The notes below the pieces were generated by a model, which searched no databases, was not told the origin of the DNA, and saw nothing but the letters and a program-made list of their open reading frames with translations. A program made the position numbers and the translations under genes. Positions 7,621 through 16,586 of a DNA stretch of 64,000 nt are shown here, in pieces (the first letter of the stretch is position 1; every line of letters starts with the position of its first letter). Source of the stretch: Vibrio furnissii CIP 102972 (lineage in GTDB: Bacteria > Pseudomonadota > Gammaproteobacteria > Enterobacterales > Vibrionaceae); assembly GCF_000176175.1 (NCBI RefSeq), contig NZ_ACZP01000014.1:868001-932000 (forward strand), in the 5' to 3' direction.

Positions 7621-8649
7621 TTATTGGGTTTCACGTTGACGAAAGCCGCTGGGCGTCAGTCCGGTCACGCGGCTGAATTCACGATTGAAGTTGGATTTGG
7701 TTTGAAAACCGGAATTCAGATAGACCTGCGTAATGCTCTCATCGCTGCGTAGCAAACGCTGCTTGGCGTACTCGATGCGATATTCATTGAGTATTTTTGA
7801 GATGTTGCGGCCGTGAATCTGATTGACCGCCATTGAAATCTGCCGCGCGGGAATCGTCAGTTTGCGCGCCAGACGATCCAGGGTTAAATCCGGATCGAGA
7901 AATGCCTGCTTTTCTTTCATCAGCGTATCGAGTCGCGTCAGAATCGCCTGCGCGTGTTCATCACTCATCGCATTGTTGTCGCTTTGCTCAACGGCAGAGT
8001 CCGGCGCGCTCGCTTGTGGCGCTTCTTCAGTTACGTGCAAAGTACTTTGCGCCACCATCACCACTGCTAACGCCAAGGTGGGCAACAATAGGGTGTAACC
8101 GACCGCCAGCACATACATCGCGTGGCGGCCCTCATACAGCGCGAAATCAAGCGTTAGCGCGCCATCAATGCAGGCAGAAAACAGCAGCATGCAACCGGCG
8201 ATGCGCTCGGCGTAGCGCACCCAGTCCATATCGGACAACCGAACTTGTGGCGCTTCACTGCGCGAGGCCAGCAGCAGCGCGATACCGTAGCCGATATACA
8301 GCGCCGTCAGCATCAAATCCAGTGGCGCATGCCAATACGGATAGCTTAGCGACCCCACGGCAATCACCAGTGGCCCGAGCCAATGCAGGCGCGCAAGTCG
8401 TCCGGGTTGGTGGGCGCGGCGAAAACAGTGCCAAGCCGCCATCGGCACCATCGCGGCACACACTGGCTGCAACATGCGAAACAGCGCGATATCCAGCGTC
8501 CAGCGCAGGCCGACAATTGCTGTGGTTAAAGCGCAGAGCGCGGTAAACCAGCTGGCGGGTTTGGTCGCCGCATCGGATTTGACCCACAACACGATCGCCA
8601 ACATCAACAGCAGCAATGAGACAACAAAGGGCAGGGGAATGGCGATCAT
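7621..8649 (-). CDS. Membrane-anchored AraC-family transcriptional regulator
   Basis: A 342-residue protein with about six or seven hydrophobic segments in residues 1-205, a Ser/Glu/Ala-rich linker to about 245, and a C-terminal AraC helix-turn-helix pair (LTLDRLARKLTIPARQISMA and ITQVYLNSGFQTKSNFNREF). It probably senses a membrane or periplasmic signal and acts on DNA from the inner membrane. It is divergent from the DUF805/secreted-protein pair; the 225-bp gap holds two tandem dyads at 8732-8773 that are good operator candidates. The ligand is unknown. Confidence 0.88.
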   Translation of the reverse strand: MIAIPLPFVVSLLLLMLAIVLWVKSDAATKPASWFTALCALTTAIVGLRWTLDIALFRMLQPVCAAMVPMAAWHCFRRAHQPGRLARLHWLGPLVIAVGSLSYPYWHAPLDLMLTALYIGYGIALLLASRSEAPQVRLSDMDWVRYAERIAGCMLLFSACIDGALTLDFALYEGRHAMYVLAVGYTLLLPTLALAVVMVAQSTLHVTEEAPQASAPDSAVEQSDNNAMSDEHAQAILTRLDTLMKEKQAFLDPDLTLDRLARKLTIPARQISMAVNQIHGRNISKILNEYRIEYAKQRLLRSDESITQVYLNSGFQTKSNFNREFSRVTGLTPSGFRQRETQ

Positions 8650-8731
8650 CGGGTTTCCTTACATGGGTAACGTTTCATCATCCAACGTGCTAAGCCTACC
8701 GATTTCTCTGCGTCACGTGAAGCGATTGCGG

Positions 8732-8773
8732 TCCTCAAACCGGATTGAGGAAGTCCTCGAACCGGATCGAGGA
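8732..8773. promoter_or_regulatory. Two tandem 20-bp dyads, candidate AraC operator
   Basis: Copy 1 tcctcaaaccggattgagga (8732-8751) and copy 2 tcctcgaaccggatcgagga (8754-8773) start 22 bp apart, about two helical turns. Each is a near-perfect palindrome around CCGG. The two differences between copies (A to G, T to C) are at paired positions, so symmetry is kept. It lies in the gap between the AraC gene and the DUF805 gene. Confidence 0.6.
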
Positions 8774-8788
8774 CGCGCCCGCCAAGGC

Positions 8789-8819
8789 ATTGCGCCAAAT
8801 TGACCCTGTTCGGCGCAAT
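8789..8819. repeat. Eight-base inverted repeat upstream of the DUF805 gene
   Basis: attgcgcc (8789-8796) and ggcgcaat (8812-8819) are perfect inverted copies separated by 15 bases. It sits between the tandem dyads and the DUF805 start and could be a second regulatory site or a leader hairpin. Confidence 0.45.
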
Positions 8820-8874
8820 TGCCGGACAACATGTTTAACGACAGAGGTCATGGGCGAGAAAAAGGAGCGCGATG

Positions 8875-9213
8875 ATGAATTGGTATTGGCAGGCGTGGCA
8901 ACTTGGGCTGAGTTTTTCCGGGCGAGCGACGCGTCAGGCGTACTGGATGTTCTTTTTAGTCAATCTGCTGGTCAGCCTTGTATTGGTGGCGCTGGAGATC
9001 AACGCCGGTTCGCCGCCGTGGGTGGAAGTGGCGTACAGCATTCTCAGCTTTTTACCGCTGGTGGCGGTGACGGTGCGCCGTTTGCACGACACCGGACGCT
9101 CTGGCTGGTGGAGTTTGGTGTGCTTTATTCCGGTGATTGGTGTGGTCGTGCTGTTGGTGCTGATGGCGCTGCGCAGCGAGCCGCACCGCAATCGCTTTGA
9201 TGTCGTGCAATAG
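8875..9213 (+). CDS. DUF805 family inner-membrane protein
   Basis: A 112-residue protein with the DUF805 hallmarks: LSFSGRATRQAYWMFFL near the N-terminus, VRRLHDTGRSGWW before the last segment, and a short hydrophilic C-terminus with NRFD. Three or four membrane helices are likely. AAGGAG at 8862-8867 is better spaced for the ATG at 8875 than for the one at 8872. It is followed after 13 bp by the gene for a secreted protein, so the two are probably one operon. The function of the family is not known. Confidence 0.85.
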   Translation: MNWYWQAWQLGLSFSGRATRQAYWMFFLVNLLVSLVLVALEINAGSPPWVEVAYSILSFLPLVAVTVRRLHDTGRSGWWSLVCFIPVIGVVVLLVLMALRSEPHRNRFDVVQ

Positions 9214-9226
9214 GGAGGAACGGAAG

Positions 9227-9808
9227 ATGAGACGAATTCAAACAGCGGCTTGGTTGGCACTCGTGTGGGCATTTGGCCTATCAAGCGCGGCGCAGGCAAC
9301 GGAAAACCCGCGGGTGGATGAACATGGACAAGACACAACGGTGGCATGGCTCCCCAGCGATGTGCAAGGTCTGGTCATCGTGCCCACCGTGGCGGAAGGG
9401 CATCTGGTTTATCTGCATGGAATCGCTGGCAAAGGCGCGTACCTGAGTCGCAATGAGGATGGTGAACTGTGCATTGTGGCGCCGCTGCACATCGTGGCGG
9501 GTAACTTTGAACAAGGCGGTATTGTGGTCAAAGAAACCGGCCCGGTGACGCTGCGCATATACAGTCGCGAAGTATCGCAAGCGCTGCAAAACGGCGATCA
9601 GGTCACAAGTGAGCACTTACACGTAACGCAAGGGCTCAACCATGAACCCGGTGATGTGGCGATCGAAAGCGGCATCGGCAGCCAAGTGCATTTTATTTTG
9701 AACCCGCGCCGCAAGTGGACCTCGTGGCTCAATGGCGAATGGTCAGCCGCGCGCTGTCAAACCGCGACCGAGGCACAACTCAAGCAGCTCTACACACGTC
9801 AATATTAG
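9227..9808 (+). CDS. Exported protein of unknown function
   Basis: A 193-residue protein with a clear signal peptide: MRRIQTAAWLALVWAFG, then SSAAQA before TENP, a typical signal peptidase I site near residue 24. The mature part is mostly beta-strand-like, with no recognised motif and two cysteines that could pair (in GELCIVA and AARCQTA). GGAGG upstream supports the ATG at 9227; the frame opens earlier at 9197, inside the DUF805 gene. It is probably periplasmic or surface exposed and cotranscribed with the DUF805 gene. Confidence 0.72.
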   Translation: MRRIQTAAWLALVWAFGLSSAAQATENPRVDEHGQDTTVAWLPSDVQGLVIVPTVAEGHLVYLHGIAGKGAYLSRNEDGELCIVAPLHIVAGNFEQGGIVVKETGPVTLRIYSREVSQALQNGDQVTSEHLHVTQGLNHEPGDVAIESGIGSQVHFILNPRRKWTSWLNGEWSAARCQTATEAQLKQLYTRQY

Positions 9809-9940
9809 TGTCAGGTTCGTGAATCGTGACTCGGTTTATGAATCGCTATCAGGTGCATGGGGCTGCAAACATTGATTCCACCTCAGAATTCGATTTGTTA
9901 TTGGCATATGCTAATTTCATTTTTGAGAGTGAGGTGGATG

Positions 9941-10357
9941 ATGACCAAGGCGTTAGAATCGCACGCAATGTGCGCGGTGTGCTCGCCAGCCGAGCACAAT
10001 CCTTATTCATTGGGCGTGGCTTTGGGGTGCGACGAGCGCGGGCAAGTGAGTGGTCACTTTACCGTCTGTTCGCGTCATCAAGGATATCGCGGAAAGCTGC
10101 ATGGCGGAATCGCCAGTTCGCTGCTCGATGCCGCGATGACGCACTGTTTGTTACACCAAGGTATCGAAGCGTTGACGGCGCAGTTGGACGTGCGCTTTCA
10201 TCACCCGATTGTGGTGGGGGAACAGGTGGTGATTTCGGCGCACTGCGATACGGTGCGCCGAGGGATTTACCTGCTGACCGCGCAGCTGCACGTTGACGGT
10301 GAGCTGCGGGTCAGCGCCAGCGGCAAATTTCTCCAAGAGAAAGTGAAAGCGAGCTAG
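9941..10357 (+). CDS. PaaI-type hotdog-fold thioesterase
   Basis: A 138-residue hotdog protein. The family core [18 protein letters not shown] lies at about residues 57-74, followed by [19 protein letters not shown] and a long strand region. Such enzymes hydrolyse acyl-CoA thioesters. Two ATGs (9938 and 9941) follow GAGG at 9931; the second is better spaced. Two CxxC-like cysteines near the N-terminus (MCAVCSP) are unusual but not clearly meaningful. The last four bases overlap the stop of the convergent dsdA gene (CTAG). The substrate is unknown. Confidence 0.82.
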   Translation: MTKALESHAMCAVCSPAEHNPYSLGVALGCDERGQVSGHFTVCSRHQGYRGKLHGGIASSLLDAAMTHCLLHQGIEALTAQLDVRFHHPIVVGEQVVISAHCDTVRRGIYLLTAQLHVDGELRVSASGKFLQEKVKAS

Positions 10358-11664
10358 CTGCGCAGGTATTTGTCCATTTCCTCTTTCGGCACCATGCCGC
10401 CCCCGGTTGCCCATACCAAGTGCGTGGCGCGGCTGAGTTGGGCGTCACTGAAACCATGTTGAGCGAGATAGCCGTGATCGCGCTGCGCGACGACCGGCCC
10501 TTTCATGCCCGCCAAAGCTGACGGTTCGAGCTGAATCTGTTCATAATCGCTGAGCATTTTCAGCAGCGTAAATAACGTTTCGTCGCTGACGGTGTAATAG
10601 CCATCGAGCAGGCGTTCCATGGCGCGGCCGACAAAACCCGATGCCCGCCCGACGGCGAGGCCATCGGCTGCGGTGAGGTTATCGATGCCCAAATCTTGCA
10701 CGCTGATGGCATCGTGCAAACCGGTGTGCACGCCAAGCAGCATGCACGGCGAGTGAGTCGGTTCGGCAAACAGGCAGTGCACGTGATCGCCAAACGCGAG
10801 TTTGAGTCCAAAGGCAACGCCGCCCGGGCCACCGCCCACGCCGCACGGCAGGTAAACAAACAGCGGATGCTCGGCGTCGACGCGAATTTCGCGCTGTGCC
10901 AATTGCGCTTTGAGGCGCTCACCGGCCACCGCGTAGCCCAGAAACAGCGTGCGGGAGTTTTCATCGTCGATGAAAAAGCAGCTCGGATCGTTTTGTGCCT
11001 GCGCGCGCCCTTGTTCAACGGCGACGCCGTAGTCGCTGTCGTATTCCACCACGGTGACGCCATGTGAGCGCAGTTTGGCTTTTTTCCATTCACGGGCATC
11101 GGCCGACATGTGCACCGTGACGCGAAAGCCGAGCTTGGCGCTCATGATGCCAATCGATAGGCCGAGATTTCCGGTGGATCCGACGGCAATCTGATGCTGC
11201 GAGAAAAAGTGGCGCAGTTCATCGCTCGCTAGGGTGCGGTAATCGTCTTCAAGGTGAAGTAAACCCGCTTGCAGTGCGAGTTGTTCGGCGTGGGCCAGTA
11301 CTTCGTAAATCCCGCCTCGCGCTTTGATCGAGCCCGAAATCGGCAGGTGGCTGTCGAGTTTGAGCAGCAGCTTGCCCGGCATGTCGGTTTGGTAGTGAGA
11401 TTGCAGCGCGCGGCGCATGTGATCGATGGTCACCAGCGGCGATTCGATGATGCCCTGGTTGACGGCGGTTTCAGGAAACACGTGTTCAATATACGGCGCG
11501 AAGCGGCGCAGCCTTGCAGCCGCATCCTGCACGTCTTGCTCACTGAGGCCAACATGGGGCAGGCCTTCCGCCAGCGTGGTGATGTTGGGGTTGAACCATT
11601 GCGTTTCTTGCAGCGCAATGAGCTGTTTGAGCAATGGAAATCGTTCAATAAGGGCTTCGGTCAT
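10354..11664 (-). CDS. dsdA: D-serine ammonia-lyase
   Basis: A 436-residue PLP enzyme converting D-serine to pyruvate and ammonia, close to the usual DsdA length. The PLP lysine is in [18 protein letters not shown] at about residues 109-126, the asparagine loop is [18 protein letters not shown], and the phosphate-binding glycine loop is [15 protein letters not shown]. The start [12 protein letters not shown] at 11664 is preferred to the ATG five codons earlier. The usual partners dsdC (regulator) and dsdX (permease) are not next to it. It probably serves detoxification or use of D-serine. Confidence 0.93.
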   Translation of the reverse strand: MTEALIERFPLLKQLIALQETQWFNPNITTLAEGLPHVGLSEQDVQDAAARLRRFAPYIEHVFPETAVNQGIIESPLVTIDHMRRALQSHYQTDMPGKLLLKLDSHLPISGSIKARGGIYEVLAHAEQLALQAGLLHLEDDYRTLASDELRHFFSQHQIAVGSTGNLGLSIGIMSAKLGFRVTVHMSADAREWKKAKLRSHGVTVVEYDSDYGVAVEQGRAQAQNDPSCFFIDDENSRTLFLGYAVAGERLKAQLAQREIRVDAEHPLFVYLPCGVGGGPGGVAFGLKLAFGDHVHCLFAEPTHSPCMLLGVHTGLHDAISVQDLGIDNLTAADGLAVGRASGFVGRAMERLLDGYYTVSDETLFTLLKMLSDYEQIQLEPSALAGMKGPVVAQRDHGYLAQHGFSDAQLSRATHLVWATGGGMVPKEEMDKYLRS

Positions 11665-11838
11665 GGGGCACCTTCTCATCGGGTTTTAGCTTGTCATCAT
11701 AACGATTTGTGTCGGTTTGCCTAGGGCGGGGCAATCAAAGTCTGAACCGATGCGTCACCTTGGCCGAGTGGATGTCGAAAATCTTCAATCTCTGGTGCTT
11801 CTCTTTCCTTATGCTGTGAAAAACAGAGGAGAAAGACC

Positions 11839-12300
11839 ATGTCAAAACGCATCAACTACATCCACATCGCACCGCAAGCCATGGAAATTTTGTACACGCA
11901 AGAAGCGTACTTCCATGACCAGTTTCGTCAGTCGGACACCCTAAATATGACCATCTGGGAACTGGTAAAGTTGCGTGTGTCGCAAATTAATCAGTGTGCC
12001 TTCTGTATCGACATGCACAGCAAAGACGCGCTCAAAATGGGTGAGCAGCCCGAGCGAATCTGGGGACTGAGTGCCTGGAAAGACATGCCACTTTATAGCG
12101 AGGCTGAACGCGTGGCGTTGGCGTGGGCAGAACTGCTGACGGCGGGTCAACCCGTGGATGATGACGCCTATCAGCTCACCTTGAATACCTTTGGTGATAA
12201 AGCTATGGTGAACCTGACGGTGGCGGTGAATGCCATCAACAGTTGGAACCGGATGGTGAAAGTGTTTCAGCCGCAGGTGGGGCTGTATCAACCCAACTAA
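11839..12300 (+). CDS. AhpD-like carboxymuconolactone decarboxylase-family protein
   Basis: A 153-residue all-helical protein with the redox motif CAFCIDMH (Cys53, Cys56, His60) in the AhpD-type context QINQCAFCIDMHSKDALKMG. This class includes alkylhydroperoxidases and peroxidase-like proteins. GAGGAGAAAG precedes the ATG. An AraC-family regulator gene follows after 21 bp and is probably cotranscribed. A role in peroxide or organic-radical defence is likely but unproven; true aromatic ring-cleavage activity is unlikely with the CxxC motif. Confidence 0.87.
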   Translation: MSKRINYIHIAPQAMEILYTQEAYFHDQFRQSDTLNMTIWELVKLRVSQINQCAFCIDMHSKDALKMGEQPERIWGLSAWKDMPLYSEAERVALAWAELLTAGQPVDDDAYQLTLNTFGDKAMVNLTVAVNAINSWNRMVKVFQPQVGLYQPN

Positions 12301-12321
12301 TCGCAATGTGGGAACATCCGT

Positions 12322-13053
12322 TTGGATTTAGATTTTGAGATCTTCAAACCGCAGGGATTATTAGCCGGCCAGATTCAGGCAATCTGGTCGGTTTCTGTTG
12401 CGCCTGAAACCAAGCAAACCGTGCGCAGGCAACTCCTCAGCGATGCAGGAACGGGCGTGACCTTTATTTTGCAACAGCAGGTGCAAATGGACGACGAATG
12501 GCAGTCGCCGGGCGTGGTGTTGCTGCCGGTCAGCACTTTGGCTCATCAGGTTGGCTTGCCACCGGGAGCCGTGGTGGCGGGGGTACGCTTTCATCCCGCA
12601 GTTGGCTATCAGCTGTTTGGTGAACGGCTGGAGACGCCGCTGCGCATTGCAGGCGACCACCCACTTGCCGCGTCGGCACAGACCGCCTTTTCTGCGCTGC
12701 AAAGCGCGCGTTCTCCGGCTGCCAGAATCACCACGTTATATCGCTGGTGCCACGCGTTGATTGCGCAGTATGAGCCGCAAGATGTGGGGCATATCATTCA
12801 TCGCCAGCCCGAGACGCTCAGCCAGCGTCAGCGCGAACGCCAGTTTCAGAAATGGCTGGGGATCACGCCGAAACAGTATCAACGCATCGTGCGGGTGAAA
12901 CAGACCTTGGAGCAATTGCGTGCGCAACCCCATGTGTCGCTTGCCGATTTGGCGCTCGAACAGGGTTTTGCCGATCAGGCCCACATGACGCGCGAGTGCA
13001 AACAGATCGCCCGCATCACGCCCAAACAATTTGTCCGCCAGCGCAAGTCCTGA
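12322..13053 (+). CDS. AraC-family transcriptional regulator, DUF6597-type N-terminus
   Basis: A 243-residue protein. The N-terminal half is a cupin-like sensing domain of the type found in short AraC proteins (GVRFHPAVGYQLFGE). The C-terminal half holds the AraC helix-turn-helix (RQRERQFQKWLGITPKQYQR, then LADLALEQGFADQAHMTREC and RITPKQFV). No ATG is available near the start; translation most likely begins at TTG 12322, since an in-frame stop lies just upstream at 12298. It directly follows the AhpD-like gene and probably controls it. A bidirectional terminator follows. Confidence 0.85.
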   Translation: MDLDFEIFKPQGLLAGQIQAIWSVSVAPETKQTVRRQLLSDAGTGVTFILQQQVQMDDEWQSPGVVLLPVSTLAHQVGLPPGAVVAGVRFHPAVGYQLFGERLETPLRIAGDHPLAASAQTAFSALQSARSPAARITTLYRWCHALIAQYEPQDVGHIIHRQPETLSQRQRERQFQKWLGITPKQYQRIVRVKQTLEQLRAQPHVSLADLALEQGFADQAHMTRECKQIARITPKQFVRQRKS

Positions 13054-13074
13054 TGGACTGGCCAGCAGGCATAA

Positions 13075-13101
13075 AAAAAGCGCCGCAAGACGGCGCTTTT
13101 T
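13075..13101. terminator. Bidirectional terminator between the AraC gene and ppsA
   Basis: aaaaagcgccg ends at 13085 and cggcgcttttt runs 13091-13101, with a five-base loop. A/T tracts on both sides let it end the plus-strand AraC transcript and the minus-strand ppsA transcript, which converge here. Confidence 0.85.
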
Positions 13102-13120
13102 CGATGGAGCGGTGAGCGAA

Positions 13121-15493
13121 TTATTTCGCAGCCACTTCACCCAGTTTGATCCACGTATCAATCACGGTGTCTGGGTTGAGCGAGACCGAACTGATGCCTT
13201 GTTCCATCAGCCATTCCGCCAGATCTTCGTGATCGGATGGACCCTGACCACAAATGCCGACGTACTTGCCCGCTTTGGTTGCCGCATCAATCGCCATCTT
13301 CAGCATCACTTTCACCGCAGGGTTGCGCTCGTCAAACAGGTGCGCCACGTCACCGGAGTCACGGTCAAGGCCAAGGGTCAACTGAGTCATGTCGTTTGAG
13401 CCGATAGAGAACCCATCGAAGTACTTGAGGAACTCATCCGCCAGTACCGCGTTGGATGGCAGTTCGCACATCATGATCACTTTCAGGCCTTGCTCGCCAC
13501 GGCGCAGGTCAAACTTCGCCAGCAGGTCAATCACCGATGCCGCTTCGCTTGGTGTACGCACGAATGGAATCATGATTTCGACGTTTTTCAGTCCCATTTC
13601 GTTACGCACGCGTTTCACCGCCAGCGTTTCCAGTTCGAAACAGTCTTCAAACACTGGTGAGATGTAGCGAGACGCACCGCGGAAGCCCAGCATTGGGTTC
13701 TCTTCGTGCGGTTCGTAGTGCTTGCCACCCACCAGATTGCTGTACTCGTTCGATTTGAAGTCTGACATACGCACGATCACGCGTTTTGGCCAGAATGCTG
13801 CGGCGATGGTCGCGATACCTTCAGTCAGTTTGCTGACGTAGAAATCGATTGGATCTTTGTAACCACGAATGCGGTTGGTGATTTCAGCTTTCAGTTCATC
13901 GGTTTGCGCGTCGAAGTTCAGCAGCGCTTTCGGGTGAATGCCGATCATCTTGTTGATGATGAATTCCAGACGCGCCAGACCCACCCCTTCGTTCGGAATT
14001 TGTGCAAAATCGAAGGCACGATCCGGGTTACCCACGTTCATCATCACTTTGGTGGGCAGCAGTGGCAGTTCATCAACCGATGAGCGGCGCACTTCAAAGT
14101 CCAGCAAGCCTTGGTATACGTAGCCGGTTTCCCCTTCCGCACACGAAACGGTCACGGTTGCGCCGTCTGTCAATGTGCTGGTGGCGTTCCCACAACCGAC
14201 GATCGCCGGAATGCCCAGTTCACGTGCGATGATTGCCGCGTGACAGGTACGGCCGCCACGGTTAGTGACGATCGCAGTGGCTTTCTTCATTACCGGTTCC
14301 CAGTCTGGGTCGGTCATGTCGGTGACCAGTACATCGCCTTCTTTCACCAGTGACATTTGATCTAGGGAATCGACCAGACGAACGGTGCCGCTGCCGATGC
14401 GCTGACCGATCGCACGGCCTTCAATCAGGATGTCGGCTTTGTTGTTCAGCTCGTAACGCTCAATGACGTTCTGTTCGCTTTGTGAACATACGGTTTCTGG
14501 ACGCGCTTGCACGATGTACAGCTTGCCGTCGATGCCGTCTTTCGCCCACTCAATGTCCATTGGACGCTGGTAGTGCTTCTCGATGATCATCGCTTGTTTT
14601 GCCAGCTCTTTGATCTCGTCATCGCTTAGAGAGAACTGGTTACGTTCGGCGTCGGTGGTGTCGATGATTTCAACCTGTTTGCCGATCACTTGGCTGTTGG
14701 CGTAGATCATTTTCACCAGCTTCGAACCGAAGGTTTTCTTCACGATCGGTGCTTGGCCTGCTTCCAGCAACGGTTTGTGCACGTAGAACTCATCTGGGTT
14801 CACCGCGCCTTGCACCACCATTTCGCCCAGACCCCAAGCTGAGGTAATGAAGACGACTTGGTCGAAACCCGATTCGGTATCGAGGGTGAACATCACGCCC
14901 GATGCCGCTTTGTCTGAACGCACCATGCGCTGGATACCCGCCGACAGCGAGATGCCGCGGTGGTCAAAGCCTTGGTGAACGCGGTACGAGATCGCGCGGT
15001 CGTTAAACAGCGACGCGTACACGTGCTTGGTCGCTTCCAGCACCGCATCGATGCCTTTCACGTTCAGGAAGGTTTCTTGCTGGCCCGCAAACGAAGCGTC
15101 TGGCAGGTCTTCAGCGGTAGCCGAAGAGCGAACCGCGACCGAAAGCTCGGGGTTGCCTTCGATCAGGGTGTCGTAGTTGTCTCGAATGTCCTGCTCTAAA
15201 TCCGCAGGGAATGGGGCATCTAATACCCATTGACGGATGGTGGCACCTGTCTTGCGCAGGGCTTCTACATCGTCAACGTCCAGTTCGTCGAGCAGGGTAT
15301 GAATGCGATCGTCCAAGCCTTCAAAATCAAGGAATTGGTTGAACGCGTAAGAGGTTGTCGCAAAACCGTTGGGTACGGACACACCGGCGTTGGCGAGGTT
15401 AGATACCATTTCGCCAAGTGATGCGTTTTTACCGCCGACTTTATCGACATCTTCCATGGATAGGCTATTGAACCAGAGGGTGTTCTTTTGCAT
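13121..15493 (-). CDS. ppsA: Phosphoenolpyruvate synthase
   Basis: A 790-residue cytoplasmic enzyme making PEP from pyruvate, ATP and water. The N-terminal ATP-grasp domain starts [11 protein letters not shown], with [20 protein letters not shown] at about residues 125-144. The central phosphohistidine domain has [20 protein letters not shown], His at about 421. The C-terminal PEP-binding barrel contains [20 protein letters not shown] and the cysteine in [23 protein letters not shown] is the chosen start, six codons inside the longest frame. It is divergent from its regulator gene ppsR. Confidence 0.97.
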   Translation of the reverse strand: MQKNTLWFNSLSMEDVDKVGGKNASLGEMVSNLANAGVSVPNGFATTSYAFNQFLDFEGLDDRIHTLLDELDVDDVEALRKTGATIRQWVLDAPFPADLEQDIRDNYDTLIEGNPELSVAVRSSATAEDLPDASFAGQQETFLNVKGIDAVLEATKHVYASLFNDRAISYRVHQGFDHRGISLSAGIQRMVRSDKAASGVMFTLDTESGFDQVVFITSAWGLGEMVVQGAVNPDEFYVHKPLLEAGQAPIVKKTFGSKLVKMIYANSQVIGKQVEIIDTTDAERNQFSLSDDEIKELAKQAMIIEKHYQRPMDIEWAKDGIDGKLYIVQARPETVCSQSEQNVIERYELNNKADILIEGRAIGQRIGSGTVRLVDSLDQMSLVKEGDVLVTDMTDPDWEPVMKKATAIVTNRGGRTCHAAIIARELGIPAIVGCGNATSTLTDGATVTVSCAEGETGYVYQGLLDFEVRRSSVDELPLLPTKVMMNVGNPDRAFDFAQIPNEGVGLARLEFIINKMIGIHPKALLNFDAQTDELKAEITNRIRGYKDPIDFYVSKLTEGIATIAAAFWPKRVIVRMSDFKSNEYSNLVGGKHYEPHEENPMLGFRGASRYISPVFEDCFELETLAVKRVRNEMGLKNVEIMIPFVRTPSEAASVIDLLAKFDLRRGEQGLKVIMMCELPSNAVLADEFLKYFDGFSIGSNDMTQLTLGLDRDSGDVAHLFDERNPAVKVMLKMAIDAATKAGKYVGICGQGPSDHEDLAEWLMEQGISSVSLNPDTVIDTWIKLGEVAAK

Positions 15494-15554
15494 GTCTTTC
15501 TCCAGAAACATTGCAGCTTTGTAGGGGAGGGCAATCGATTACGTGGCAACTGAA

Positions 15555-15574
15555 AAAAATTCCGAGGAATTTTT
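15555..15574. promoter_or_regulatory. Palindrome in the ppsA-ppsR intergenic region
   Basis: aaaaattcc (15555-15563) and ggaattttt (15566-15574) form a near-continuous dyad in the 173-bp divergent promoter region. It may be an operator or, with its T-tract, a short attenuator on the ppsA leader. It is not a clear match to the Cra consensus. Confidence 0.4.
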
Positions 15575-15666
15575 CAAAGCTGTGGGGGCCGTAATGGCAT
15601 GCCGGGTTTTATTATCGGTATTATGTAAACCATCGTAATAAAATTTATTTGAATGTTTAAACGAAA

Positions 15667-16500
15667 ATGGAAATAGATTGTCAAAGCCGTGATGTATTCT
15701 ACGTTTCGGATGGAACCGCGATTACATGTGAAACATTAGGTCACGTCGTTCTCGGCCAGTTTTCTTTTGTGCCGAACGAAAAGACCTTCCCGTTTGTCGA
15801 AACCGACGACAAACTGAGCGACCTCATCAAACAGATCGAGCACTCATTTCAGCGCAACGGCGTTCGCCCGTTGGTGTTCTTCTCCATCGTCATTCCTGAG
15901 TTTCGCACGCGTCTGCTGAATGCGCCTGCGCACTGTTATGACGTGCTGGAAAGCATTGTTCAGCGCGTCAAAGATGACATTCAGATGGAACCGACGCCCA
16001 AACTGCAACGTTCGCGCAGTGTCGGCAAAGATTCCAACACCTACTTTGACCGCATCGCCGCGATTGAATACACCCTGGCGCACGATGACGGCATCTCCAC
16101 CAAAGGCCTCGATCAGGCTGATGTGATTCTGCTTGGCGTGTCGCGCAGTGGCAAAACCCCAACCAGTTTGTACATGGCGATGCAGTTTGGCCTGCGCGTG
16201 GTGAACTATCCGTTTATTGCCGATGATATTCGCGCGCTCAAACTGCTGCCGGAATTTGAAATTCACCGTCACAAGCTGTTTGGCCTCACCATCGACCCGG
16301 AGCGCCTGACCGAAATCCGCGAAAACCGCTTATCGGGCAGTGACTACGCCAGCACCGAGCAGTGTCAGACGGAGCTCGCCACAGTCGAAGCGCTGTTTCG
16401 CCGCGAAGCGATTCCGTACATCAACACTTCATCGTTGTCGGTGGAAGAAATCTCCACCCGTATTCTCGAAAAAGCGGGGCTGAAACGGCGCTTATTCTGA
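15667..16500 (+). CDS. ppsR: PEP synthase regulatory protein (DUF299 kinase/pyrophosphorylase)
   Basis: A 277-residue bifunctional regulator that, in the characterised family, inactivates PEP synthase by ADP-dependent phosphorylation and reactivates it by phosphate-dependent removal. The hallmark opening [17 protein letters not shown] is at about residues 10-26, and the P-loop [15 protein letters not shown] is at about 157-171. Its divergent position next to ppsA is the common gammaproteobacterial arrangement. No clear Shine-Dalgarno sequence precedes the ATG. Confidence 0.94.
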   Translation: MEIDCQSRDVFYVSDGTAITCETLGHVVLGQFSFVPNEKTFPFVETDDKLSDLIKQIEHSFQRNGVRPLVFFSIVIPEFRTRLLNAPAHCYDVLESIVQRVKDDIQMEPTPKLQRSRSVGKDSNTYFDRIAAIEYTLAHDDGISTKGLDQADVILLGVSRSGKTPTSLYMAMQFGLRVVNYPFIADDIRALKLLPEFEIHRHKLFGLTIDPERLTEIRENRLSGSDYASTEQCQTELATVEALFRREAIPYINTSSLSVEEISTRILEKAGLKRRLF

Positions 16501-16525
16501 CCTTAACGCCCATTTTCAAGCCATC

Positions 16526-16553
16526 AACAGGGCGCCTCGGCTCCCTGTTTTTT
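16526..16553 (+). terminator. Intrinsic terminator of ppsR
   Basis: acaggg (16527-16532) pairs with ccctgt (16543-16548), with an inner GCC/GGC pair inside the loop, followed by a run of six T. It lies 26 bp after the ppsR stop. Confidence 0.8.
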
Positions 16554-16586
16554 CAGCGCTCAGACCAGTGGTATTCGCTAACCACT

